From positions 1 through 27,701 of the forward strand of contig CAKRMU010000009.1 of the NCBI GenBank assembly GCA_934364985.1: 27,701 nt of DNA. The letters run 5' to 3'. The stretch is from an uncultured Porphyromonas sp. GTDB taxonomy: Bacteria; Bacteroidota; Bacteroidia; Bacteroidales; Porphyromonadaceae. Under the pieces are notes generated by a model. The model was not told where the DNA came from and did no database searches. It saw only the letters and a list, made by a program, of their open reading frames with translations. Below are positions 9,901 to 17,280 of the stretch, one piece after another. Made by a program: the position numbers and the translations under genes. The first letter of the stretch is position 1, and each line of letters opens with the position of its first letter.

Positions 9901-11271
9901 GATAGGCAGTGTACCGCCTACCTTACCTACATTTAGCTGATCCTTTGAAAGCTTAAGCCAATAGGTACCATCGGTAACTACCTTAGAGATATCATTCTCG
10001 TCCCACTTAGAGACGGTGTAGATGATGTCTGCAGAGGTATTATTGATAGCATCCTCAGTGGTCTTGTGTCCGGGGCCATCTACTTTCTGTATATTGATAC
10101 GATAACGATGGTTACGTAAAATAGGGAGGTTAGTCTCCGACTTGCCGGCTGCGTCAGCCTTCACGAAGTCCACGCGGTAATAGGTCACTTCGGTGTTGTC
10201 TTTGCCTTTAGGGTTGTAGTTATTACCCTTATAGACTCCACCGATGACGATACAAGTATTATTCTCTAACTGCTCTGTAACTACTGCCGATGGCGTTACA
10301 GGGTGCTCAGGGATGTATATAGTGCGAACTAATTTACCATCATTTGGGTCAACGGTAAATCCCTGAAGCTCTGCCTGCTTTTTGGTCTTATAATACTCTA
10401 CCGGGTTAGGTAGGGTAGGGGTGATTGCCTGATAAGAGGAAGCCCCGGCAGGTTTAGCGATGTTATTAGCGATATCACCAGCCATACGATATTTTGTAGC
10501 GGGATGATATACGTAAACCTCTTTTAGGTCGAATAAGCGCTTGCCAGCCTCGCCGGGAGTGTTGCTCTCCGGAAGAGATTGACCGGCACCAAGAGGTGCG
10601 TCAAACGCAAATCCGACATCGACACGTGCCAATGAGCGATAAAGACGAACGACACCATCTTTGTAGTAATAGTCATCGAAGACGGTCTTGCCGGATACCG
10701 GTTTGGCATTGCTCTCACCCCACATAGGGATTCTGTCGTAGTCAGTGCCTAATACAGGATTGGTCTTATTGTCTTTATTGCTGTTCCACCCGGTGGCGGC
10801 GTAGTCGTAGACGAGCTTTTCGTAAACGGCTTTTTTGGTCATCCCTTTTGTGATGCTCTCTGGAAGCTTACCCCCGGGGATATTGGCAAGGAATACCAGT
10901 CTTTGATTCACCGCATTAGCGTTAAGCCTAATCTTAACGTAGTACTTACCCTCTTTGAGCTCGGGCTTCGTCATAATACGAGCTGGGTATTCGTAGGTCT
11001 CTTGGTCGTTAGCTACTCCGTCAGGAACGCTAAATACAAGTACCTGAATATCCTCAGCATTATTCTCCTGCTCTGGTGTGAGGGCACGGAGTGAAGTTGT
11101 TAGCTGTGGAATATCGATAGCTACCTCTACATCTACTTCCTCTGCCTTGCCGGTCGTCGTGTCGTTATCGTCGGGATAATAATTGAAATCCCGCTCGTTA
11201 CGACAGCCGGTTGCCAGGCATAGTACTATGGTGAGTAGCACCGATGTCAACGAAAATAAATTACGTTTCAT
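6919..11271 (-). CDS. Large fimbrial tip lipoprotein, DUF4906 / Mfa5-like
   Basis: A 1450-residue secreted lipoprotein, last gene of the fimbrial operon and the likely distal tip or adhesin. The signal peptide ends in the lipobox CLATGC with Cys23. LRALTPEQE at 61-69 offers an Arg-Ala cleavage site. The first ~430 residues resemble the fimbrillin fold of tip proteins (SLARVDVGFAF, HRYRINIQKVDGPGHKTTEDA, VSKWDEND). The middle contains several beta-rich Ig/BACON-like stretches (KLSKDQLNVGKVGGTLPIKF, SKTLTVLQQEHNIRVFTD). KKAILWSWHI precedes a C-terminal FISUMP-like module with LYQWGRKDPFP near 1189 and DPCPYGFKLP near 1309. P. gingivalis Mfa5, at about 1230 residues, instead carries a von Willebrand A domain; I saw no DxSxS metal site here. 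A 181-base spacer separates it from the gene before it. Confidence 0.8.
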   Translation of the reverse strand: MKRNLFSLTSVLLTIVLCLATGCRNERDFNYYPDDNDTTTGKAEEVDVEVAIDIPQLTTSLRALTPEQENNAEDIQVLVFSVPDGVANDQETYEYPARIMTKPELKEGKYYVKIRLNANAVNQRLVFLANIPGGKLPESITKGMTKKAVYEKLVYDYAATGWNSNKDNKTNPVLGTDYDRIPMWGESNAKPVSGKTVFDDYYYKDGVVRLYRSLARVDVGFAFDAPLGAGQSLPESNTPGEAGKRLFDLKEVYVYHPATKYRMAGDIANNIAKPAGASSYQAITPTLPNPVEYYKTKKQAELQGFTVDPNDGKLVRTIYIPEHPVTPSAVVTEQLENNTCIVIGGVYKGNNYNPKGKDNTEVTYYRVDFVKADAAGKSETNLPILRNHRYRINIQKVDGPGHKTTEDAINNTSADIIYTVSKWDENDISKVVTDGTYWLKLSKDQLNVGKVGGTLPIKFQTNWPKGWELVVPEYYVPDPENHPDVKVKNPLYNNKTWVTCTDNQGKNPQDLDTRKSTKGMETKEETVHFTFPLQADPNFKGLEGAFVVQANGGRLNWTVRVKQTNELDLELEIFEDEDLTQAINFIEVHEEGYEWDYEVTVDGKTYNSHDLGSFKSFFVKATPYVKLGDPTDPNKDLVSLTVSEAGGNDFMAWDWETTSGLAGPENKYKELAGSLNSLLMTSVRGSLSTPKRILRPMGGYYWGCVSNEKFTDSKNGFETRINKYTFTLTVKDPAAPNDLKKAKSISKTLTVLQQEHNIRVFTDKELTKQVSLDEKDLQYYLMNGKTHNLYIKCNIPGYIQLVKQGPHPKNYSDANKHLFPIEEIKGTNNAYTKVTIPMGTLTVNQGQKPQKLQDVYFFTGNLGTSGEPGSFSFKVRDDIKATEKLRRGEAVWNIRTTDPFFKYKFKDADAPEGFGDIFKTEYLCVAEQPEANSYVMELDNYGLLIPLSRINSAADVFYKNWQKPENWDLYVNGNYGARRDKLWVEHNQCSRDWDTFMTEEDQGLHRLDEDDDVTAEFIWADVEPMNPNIGRVLYDPDNIANSTGPITSMDIINIGGERFLYVLPGEDSDRNVGNVLVAVRSSKYDKKKTGIAEVDNGSYFPDNKFGKKAILWSWHIISVRKGKRKEYVATVLPSPVTIDENTIQHPGYLNKELGAHRRITEEEAKNKGDLNPKSAVIWVPDKYEILGTLYQWGRKDPFPSECYERDGVTLKFPFLKDAKGNRFDCAYYGDDTNGYRFSYKQSIENPTVAVRGSEIGDDHWMAEGGGDTTNGTLSSISKYQISYLWGGVPIGSEISRKNNEGETIKSVFDPCPYGFKLPEIGFESTMPLTKDAYFIREVLRVNRAKPQARKGYTIFWAGKGANRQYTNTRVDQIDTYFHTTNPVHGGMGRNGCMVIAQNSPHVYTTGTPSDNAPKYGLLPVLAIINVQESDYEDWWMPRARGAIVTNNGRR

Positions 11272-11452
11272 ATCTATATTTCTTAATTAATTACTCTTGA
11301 AGTCTGTAGCTCAGTCTATTGTGAATGGGCTTTAGCGGATCACCGTAATACGCTCCATCGTCAGCTCTATCCTCTCTATACCTGAGTGGGTATCTACGTT
11401 GTGGTATTGACGTATCCTGTAAGTCATATAGTTATATAATATTGTCTCTGTA
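11272..11452 (-). other. Spacer inside the fimbrial operon with a 31-codon ORF
   Basis: This is one of the two unusually long gaps in an otherwise tight operon. On the minus strand an ATG at 11425-11427 opens a 31-codon frame ending in TAA at 11332-11334 (MTYRIRQYHN...ITVIR). A longer frame without a start overlaps it. It has no signal peptide and no recognised family. It may be a small gene, a gene remnant, or chance. Confidence 0.25.
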
Positions 11453-12898
11453 TTATAGCTCTGTGGGGATGTCAATCTCCGTCCAGTCCGTTACGATGTA
11501 GGGCTGAAGAGCACCCGAAACGACCTTAAACTTGATGTGGAGGTTGTACCACCGATTTCTGCGTACCTCTAATAGCCCGGTCTCAGGGTTCTTTTCGCCA
11601 TAAGGCAACTCGAAATACTTATAACGGCGTTTGCCTACGACGTCAAATCCTGCAGGGCTTGACGGATTCTTAACGAACTGCGTTAAGAAAACGTATATCG
11701 TTGATTGCTCTCCCTCTGTTGTAGGGAAGTTTTCGCAAGTATAGAATTGTTCGTGACCAGTTCTATTTAAAGAGGATTCGTCATCTGTCTGATGACTCGT
11801 ATCGTGCATGGTATCCCAGTAGGTAGGGATGGTCTTCTGTATCTCATCTCTTGGTAGCAATGGTGCGGTATCTGCTGTCATCTTGGCTTTGACACCGGCC
11901 CAGTTATTAGGGACAATAGAGGTGACATTAGGGGTGTTACCGCACTCCACTTCATCGACGAAGTGATCGGAATCATTAATCTCGTTAGGTATATCCCAGT
12001 GGATGGTGACAAACGACACTGCACGCTCCAGATATATGGTATGAATATCCTCCGCGGTGCCATCGGCTGTCTCGCTACCTTTAATACCATCCCCGGCTTC
12101 GTTACGCACCACTTTGTGGAGACGTGCGTACATAGGGAGGTAAGAAGGCTCAAAGACCCCGCCATAGAATGACCCTACGCCACTGAAGGTATAGTTGGTC
12201 TCACTATTAAGGTACTTTGAAATCTGCCCTTTCATCTCGTCATTAAAAATGCACCACGACCGTGATGTGATGAGGTAAGGGTTCTCTAAAGAGAGGTTGA
12301 CAAACTTATGAGAGTTGGCATTTATTCCTGTTACGGTCTTAGAGTTAGCTAAGAAAGTGAGGATGCCGCTTTTGGGTAAACGATAAAAGGTAATGGTAAT
12401 CTTATCCGGTATGTTTTTGCCATTCGATGGGTTGGTATTCAATCCAAAGTTATTGAATTTATTGGGGTCGGTGATATCCAGTACCGTACCCTCGACCTTA
12501 TAATCCTCCGGTTTCAGTTCGGGTATATTGATATTACGCACCCAGTCGGCTTTGTAGAAGTCTAAGCCACCTCGCACGAAGCTATCGTAATCAGCATCGC
12601 CCGAGCTGTAATTCTCGTAGTCTTTTGTATTGACAGATGCTCTTGCTCTTGCTGTATCATCGTAGCTACCATCATAGCTACCCAATGCCCCTCTTAGGTT
12701 GCCCTTGATAGGAGTATTTACCAATAACTCAAGGGTGATAGGCTTGTCGAGAGCGTAGGTCGTCTCGTCGCCCTTCTCAGTGATCTGAGGATCGGGATTG
12801 GGTTCAATGCCACGCTCAGCTCTATTATTGCAGGAGAATAGTAGTGCAGAGCAGAGGATGCTTGCACAAATATTCCGTATCATATTTATCTCTTTCAT
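11453..12898 (-). CDS. Accessory fimbrillin lipoprotein (Mfa4/FimE position)
   Basis: A 481-residue predicted lipoprotein. The signal segment MIRNICASILCSALLFSC ends at Cys23, and the ATG five codons downstream (12881-12883) would give an equally good signal. The sequence LRGALG near 68-73 sits where other fimbrillins have LRA, so Arg69-Gly70 is a candidate maturation site. The rest is beta-rich with a typical fimbrillin end: NRWYNLHIKFKVV, then a last segment with Trp and alternating hydrophobic residues (YIVTDWTEIDIPTEL) that could act as a donor strand. It starts 12 bases after the previous stop. By position between the Mfa3-like gene and the tip gene it should be a minor tip-complex subunit; the family assignment is by architecture rather than by close motif match. 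Confidence 0.72.
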   Translation of the reverse strand: MKEINMIRNICASILCSALLFSCNNRAERGIEPNPDPQITEKGDETTYALDKPITLELLVNTPIKGNLRGALGSYDGSYDDTARARASVNTKDYENYSSGDADYDSFVRGGLDFYKADWVRNINIPELKPEDYKVEGTVLDITDPNKFNNFGLNTNPSNGKNIPDKITITFYRLPKSGILTFLANSKTVTGINANSHKFVNLSLENPYLITSRSWCIFNDEMKGQISKYLNSETNYTFSGVGSFYGGVFEPSYLPMYARLHKVVRNEAGDGIKGSETADGTAEDIHTIYLERAVSFVTIHWDIPNEINDSDHFVDEVECGNTPNVTSIVPNNWAGVKAKMTADTAPLLPRDEIQKTIPTYWDTMHDTSHQTDDESSLNRTGHEQFYTCENFPTTEGEQSTIYVFLTQFVKNPSSPAGFDVVGKRRYKYFELPYGEKNPETGLLEVRRNRWYNLHIKFKVVSGALQPYIVTDWTEIDIPTEL

Positions 12899-12910
12899 CG
12901 CTATCGGATA

Positions 12911-14419
12911 TTAATTAAGCGGATTCTCTATACCTGGTTCTGTGGGGTCTATCTCTATGTCTTGGTCTACCCTTATCCATGGAAGTACTTTGACACCATC
13001 TTCAAGGATGATCCTACGACCATCCAGTGTCGCCTTGATCTCGTACACGGTATTACGTCTTATGATAAAGGCTTCGGAATTAGGTGTACCTGTGATAATG
13101 GTGCTGATAGGTAGCTTGAAGTAGGTCATGGCTTTATCTGCAGGGTTGGCGACTGAGATAGGCTTATTTGAGCCATTGAAACCTACAAGTAGGTAGGGCA
13201 TATCTTTCTCTTCTGCTCCCTGGATATCCATAGGGAAGAGGTAGAGACTATATCTCATCGTAGCACCGTTTAGGGATACTTGTGGAGCCTGTTGATAGAC
13301 TTTGGCGAACCTAAATCCGCTTGCCGTGGGGTGGGCTTCGCCTTTATAGGTATCCTCAGGGTCAAAGGAGGTCGCGAGCAATTGGGTCGCCGCGTTGCGA
13401 TAGTTGGTGATAGCATCAAAAGGTGCTACGACGGTACTATATAGGCGAGCGGTACTTTTCATATTGTCACCGGTAGCTGTAAATTCACCTTTGTGAGGTA
13501 ATGCTACATAATGATTGGCAAGTAAGGTGTTGGTGACCATGTCTACATAGAGACCTTTGGTGCGACGGCTATCTGCACCGCCATCGGTATATTCGCGACT
13601 ATCACTTGCGAATACTGCATTGCCATCGTTGTGGTATTCGGTGAGGGCTTCGTTGGCTGTGGTGAGGTAGAAGTCTACCCTTGCCATCACCCGCTCTATC
13701 TTTATCTCCGGTACTACTTGCGTAGGTGTGCCATCCTCGTTGCCGTCTTTGATCTCCAGCATTGCCTGACCTACCATTGGGATAATAAAGGGTTCGTCGC
13801 TACCTGTGTGAGCCGTGAGTGACGTAGCAAGGTCGTGCGAGCTATATATCCGTGGGGTATTAGTGGCACTGAATGCTTGGTAAGCCTCCTCCGGCTTACG
13901 TATGCTTGGTGCAACCGCAGCCAGAGTATTGGGGTCAATACCTTTGGCTTTGAGGAGTGCTGGTCGGTCATTAGCGAGGAGGATAAAACGGTAAGTACCC
14001 TTTGCCAACTTTAAGTCAAATGTGAGCTGACTGCCGTTTCTGCCAAATGTTTTCACCTCGAGACCATCGAATGCAGTAGGCATCCCCTCGGTCAATGTGA
14101 CATCGTGGTAAAAAATAGTCTTGATAAGTTTGTCGTACTTATATACGTAGAGCATCACGTGATCTATCCTCTCCTCATACGCCTCGGGTGTGATCACCTC
14201 AGGCGTAAATGGGGTATCGGGGTTGCTTGAGTCCTTACCCGGGGTGACGTCGGCTCTCAGTCTCGATCTATTAGGTATTATCTGAGCTGAGATGCGAATA
14301 AGGTGTGCATCGTCATCGCCTTGGGGTAGGGTACACTCTCTTTCGCCATCGTAAATGCACCCAGATAAGAGGAGCATCGCCCCTAAGATCCATAATGTAT
14401 ATTTCATTATTTGCTTCAT
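12911..14419 (-). CDS. Accessory fimbrillin lipoprotein (Mfa3/FimC-like)
   Basis: A 502-residue lipoprotein read from the ATG at 14417-14419; a TTG two codons upstream overlaps the stop of the anchor gene and is less likely. The lipobox LLLSGC puts the acylated Cys near residue 21. LRADV follows near 54-58 as a candidate Arg-Ala processing site. The mature part carries fimbrillin features: ERIDHVMLYVYKYDKLIKT, GTYRFILLANDRPA and KIERVMARVDFYLTTANEAL. The C-terminal NTVYEIKATLDGRR is followed by VLPWIRVDQDIEI, the Trp-centred final strand expected for donor-strand exchange. It begins two bases after the anchor gene, so the two are probably translated together. Mfa3-type proteins link tip components to the shaft in P. 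gingivalis; this role is inferred from position. Confidence 0.8.
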   Translation of the reverse strand: MKQIMKYTLWILGAMLLLSGCIYDGERECTLPQGDDDAHLIRISAQIIPNRSRLRADVTPGKDSSNPDTPFTPEVITPEAYEERIDHVMLYVYKYDKLIKTIFYHDVTLTEGMPTAFDGLEVKTFGRNGSQLTFDLKLAKGTYRFILLANDRPALLKAKGIDPNTLAAVAPSIRKPEEAYQAFSATNTPRIYSSHDLATSLTAHTGSDEPFIIPMVGQAMLEIKDGNEDGTPTQVVPEIKIERVMARVDFYLTTANEALTEYHNDGNAVFASDSREYTDGGADSRRTKGLYVDMVTNTLLANHYVALPHKGEFTATGDNMKSTARLYSTVVAPFDAITNYRNAATQLLATSFDPEDTYKGEAHPTASGFRFAKVYQQAPQVSLNGATMRYSLYLFPMDIQGAEEKDMPYLLVGFNGSNKPISVANPADKAMTYFKLPISTIITGTPNSEAFIIRRNTVYEIKATLDGRRIILEDGVKVLPWIRVDQDIEIDPTEPGIENPLN

Positions 14420-14421
14420 GA

Positions 14422-15378
14422 TCAATTACCTAAGTCTATTTTACGATATACTACATTCCATTGATTAATCGTCACAGATACCCCCATATTTGTAATGGCA
14501 CCAAGCTTAATGCTGATGTTGTATGTGTGGGTACAATCTAAATAATTTGCGGGTGGCACTTCGCCCTGATCCGCACCCTCGTTAAAGATAAGTTCCTCTA
14601 CAATATTCCGATTGAATACCTCACGTCCGGCGGTCTTGTCGAAGATGACGAGGCGAGCATTTCTGCCCTTAGCTATCTTCATGATATCGAAGTGAGCTTG
14701 ATAGGTATCGACCCGCATCTCTTCAAGTGGCAAGTACCGGAAGCGAGTATCAGGAGCGAAGCTCGCGTCTAAGAAGTATTTGCTATTTTCGTCCTCGATG
14801 TATGAGGTGTACTCGTGGTCGGACAACATTTCGTCTACAAATAGGTTGATCCTATTATTGACCTGTAATAGGTTGATAAGGATGTCGTCATAAAACGTTC
14901 CCTCTTTGCTCCTATCCTTTTGAATGAGCTTAGCCTCTCCCTCGTAAAGAGTAGGGATCTGCCGGTTAAAGGTCTCGGCTTGACGCTTGAGGGCTACCTG
15001 CATATCCTTAAACTTCGTTTCGCCTACTTTAAAAGCGGAGAAGTCGTAAGCCGTGAGGTCGCTTCCTGCCCATGCGTAAAAGCGAGTCTCGCCTACATGA
15101 TAGTAATCAGTCTCGATTCTGAAGTCCTTGGAGAGGGCTACCTTATCGGCATTATAGCTACCTAAAAGGGTGCCATCTTCGCTAAAAGCAAAAAGGCGTA
15201 TCTGCTTAACGGCATCGGGATATTGTGCCTGCAACTCGCAGGGTGTCTTGCTATAAAAGCCTATGTTTACCCCTTGAGGACAATCACTAAGGTCATCGTA
15301 CATTAGCTTATTGCACGAGGGGAGCAGAAGCAATGTAGCAATTGCCCATCCTATATACTGTAGTTGTCTTTTCATCAT
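14422..15378 (-). CDS. Mfa2/FimB-family fimbrial anchor lipoprotein
   Basis: A 318-residue outer-membrane lipoprotein predicted to hold the base of the fimbria and limit its length. The lipobox LLPSCNK places the acylated Cys at residue 22. The family signature DLSDCPQGVNIGFYSKTPCE follows at once, then VKQIRLFAFSEDGTLLGSY and FYAWAGSD. Its length is close to P. gingivalis Mfa2 (about 320 residues). It differs from the other fimbrillins in having no L-R-A/G site after the signal, as expected for an anchor that keeps its lipid and is not shortened. It ends in VTINQWNVVYRKIDLGN. Its place directly after the shaft proteins matches mfa1-mfa2 and fimA-fimB order. Confidence 0.88.
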   Translation of the reverse strand: MMKRQLQYIGWAIATLLLLPSCNKLMYDDLSDCPQGVNIGFYSKTPCELQAQYPDAVKQIRLFAFSEDGTLLGSYNADKVALSKDFRIETDYYHVGETRFYAWAGSDLTAYDFSAFKVGETKFKDMQVALKRQAETFNRQIPTLYEGEAKLIQKDRSKEGTFYDDILINLLQVNNRINLFVDEMLSDHEYTSYIEDENSKYFLDASFAPDTRFRYLPLEEMRVDTYQAHFDIMKIAKGRNARLVIFDKTAGREVFNRNIVEELIFNEGADQGEVPPANYLDCTHTYNISIKLGAITNMGVSVTINQWNVVYRKIDLGN

Positions 15379-15419
15379 CTTATATCTTTATTAGGCATTG
15401 GTTTGGAGTGCCTTTTATC

Positions 15420-17096
15420 TTAATATTGCAAAATATAGCTCTTAGTCACCTTATTCCATCCTAATACTTTACCTGTAATCTGCATGGTATATTCGTAAGG
15501 CTCCACTGGGATTTGTGGGTCTGTAGGTGGCTCGAATGGGTTGTCTTCGGGCATTGGAATATTAGGATCGTCAGGGTCGACAGGGTCATAATTACGCCCT
15601 AAGCCTGAGATATAGTCGATACGGATATCGTAGATGTTATTCCGTCGAGTATCGCAATAGTTGATGAAGTTTTTAGTGATATTCTTCTGAGCGTTGATGG
15701 GGAGTAGGTAGACCATCTTGCCGTTTTCGTACTTCCTAAGATTCTTAGGGAAGCCTTTGTAATAGAGGTAAGCAGCCTCAGGAGTATCGAATATCTCGCC
15801 ATCGTCCATACACATATAAAACGTCTTGGGTTGGTCGATCACTTCGTAAATGTATGCGGCACCATCAAGTCCCGGGTATGTGCCTAACCATAAATGATCT
15901 TTGTATTTGGGTTTGGCTCTATTGGCATTGTACCAAGCACTTGGTACGGGGACCATTGATCTGCGAGTGTCGGTACCTGTACCCCACGTTCCCTCTTCTA
16001 TGCCGTTGCCGTCGGCGGTACGCTTCCAACCTTTTATGGTCGCAAACTGGACGTAAACCTTGGCATAGGCGATACGGTTGTACTTGATCTCACCTTTCTT
16101 ACTGCCTACATTCTCGCCTCCAAACATTGAGTTTTCGAAGAAGTAGAACCCTGTATTGATAGATGTGGGTTCTGCCTCTGCGTCGACAACGTTTTGAGGA
16201 TTACGATAGTAGCCATTGAGGATATATTCGTCGGTACCTGCCACTTTATCCGATACCCTTTGTAGGAATGGGTGTCCATCTTTTGGGTTCCAATTTGTGG
16301 CGACTGTCTTAGTATCGATGACCGATTTAAAGCCTTTGTAAATGGCTTTATTCGCTGTCGGGTCAAGGGTACGTGAGCCTGCTTCGTTGGTGAAAAGGTA
16401 GATCTCGCGAGCTGAGCCTGCCATGGAAAAAGTCATCGGAGAGATGAGAGTCCCGGCAGGGAGCTCCATACTTAGCCCTGCCTTTTGTGTGATCTGCACC
16501 TTGCTGACAAGTCGCTCAACGTTGAAGCTGTAATTATTTTTGGCACCGCTTTTGACCTCATCTTCGGTAGCCGTGATGTCGATACTTTTGGTATTCTCAG
16601 GGCTATCTACGACGGTCGTCATCAATAAGGCTGTGTTGTCATTGGTCACCTTTAGGAGATCCGTCAGAGGCACGGTCTTTGTCTTTAGATAGTCAGAAAT
16701 CTCTAATCTGTAGGGGTTGTTAAGGAGAAATGAAAGCTTGAGCTCGGTCATGCCTTCAGAGGGGGTCAGGGTGATAAGATCCGACTCATAGACGCCACTC
16801 TTTTCGTGTAGAGGGAGCCACCAACCAGGCATATCGTTAAAGAATAGGTAGCCTTTGCCGTCGAGGACTGCCTGCTCAATGTCCGTGCCTGCTACGTCTT
16901 TTTGACCATTCGTAATGGCACCTTTAAGGGTGCTATTATCATTATTAAAGCCTACGGTTACCCCAATGTAGGCTTTCTCTGAACCTTGATGAACGTTGGC
17001 GGGCGACTCATTCTTGTCGCAACTCATCAGCGATAGCATGAGTGTTGTTGCCGCTATCAGGCTCATCCGAGTATTGTTATGAAAACATCGTCTCAT
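15420..17096 (-). CDS. Second Mfa1-like fimbrillin (divergent paralogue)
   Basis: A 558-residue lipoprotein closely parallel to the gene upstream: shared segments are VERLVSKVQI, MAGSAREIYLFTNEAGSRTLDPT, TPEAAYLYYKG, DTRRNNIYDI and a Pro/Asp-rich linker YDPVDPDDPN before the last strand ITGKVLGWNKVTKSYILQY. The signal ends at MSC with Cys26; the ATG ten codons in would shorten only the signal. At the place where its paralogue has NLRAVT it reads TLKGAIT, so Lys58 takes the position of the cleaved Arg. It lies 184 bases after the first Mfa1-like gene, behind a stable hairpin, which may lower its level. It could be a minor shaft subunit, an alternative major subunit, or an adapter; sequence alone does not decide. 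Confidence 0.82.
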   Translation of the reverse strand: MRRCFHNNTRMSLIAATTLMLSLMSCDKNESPANVHQGSEKAYIGVTVGFNNDNSTLKGAITNGQKDVAGTDIEQAVLDGKGYLFFNDMPGWWLPLHEKSGVYESDLITLTPSEGMTELKLSFLLNNPYRLEISDYLKTKTVPLTDLLKVTNDNTALLMTTVVDSPENTKSIDITATEDEVKSGAKNNYSFNVERLVSKVQITQKAGLSMELPAGTLISPMTFSMAGSAREIYLFTNEAGSRTLDPTANKAIYKGFKSVIDTKTVATNWNPKDGHPFLQRVSDKVAGTDEYILNGYYRNPQNVVDAEAEPTSINTGFYFFENSMFGGENVGSKKGEIKYNRIAYAKVYVQFATIKGWKRTADGNGIEEGTWGTGTDTRRSMVPVPSAWYNANRAKPKYKDHLWLGTYPGLDGAAYIYEVIDQPKTFYMCMDDGEIFDTPEAAYLYYKGFPKNLRKYENGKMVYLLPINAQKNITKNFINYCDTRRNNIYDIRIDYISGLGRNYDPVDPDDPNIPMPEDNPFEPPTDPQIPVEPYEYTMQITGKVLGWNKVTKSYILQY

Positions 17097-17197
17097 TGTA
17101 TGTCTTAGTTACTAAACGCTAAACTTCTAAATCTTTTTGCCTACCTATTGTTTAAGGAGCAGGTACATAATGTTAATCTTTTCTTTCCCTCATGCGT

Positions 17198-17227
17198 GGG
17201 TAGGGGAGCGGTCAAGCTCCTCTACCC
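17198..17227 (-). promoter_or_regulatory. Intra-operon hairpin after the first Mfa1-like gene
   Basis: A 12-bp stem, GGGTAGGGGAGC / GCTCCTCTACCC with one G-U pair and a 6-nt loop, lies 54 bases after the fimbrillin stop. On the minus strand no U tract follows, so it looks like a 3'-end stabiliser or partial terminator rather than a full one. Confidence 0.6.
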
Positions 17228-17280
17228 TATGCCTAAAGAGTATTACCTCTTATAGGACTTTTGACTTCGTCAGCTACCTA

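Noticed and set aside
6919..11271. von Willebrand A domain in the tip protein, as in Mfa5
   Set aside because: No DxSxS metal-site motif could be found on reading the whole protein.
12911..14425. TTG start overlapping the anchor gene stop for the Mfa3-like protein
   Set aside because: An ATG two codons later gives a better signal peptide start. The overlap TTGA is possible but less likely.
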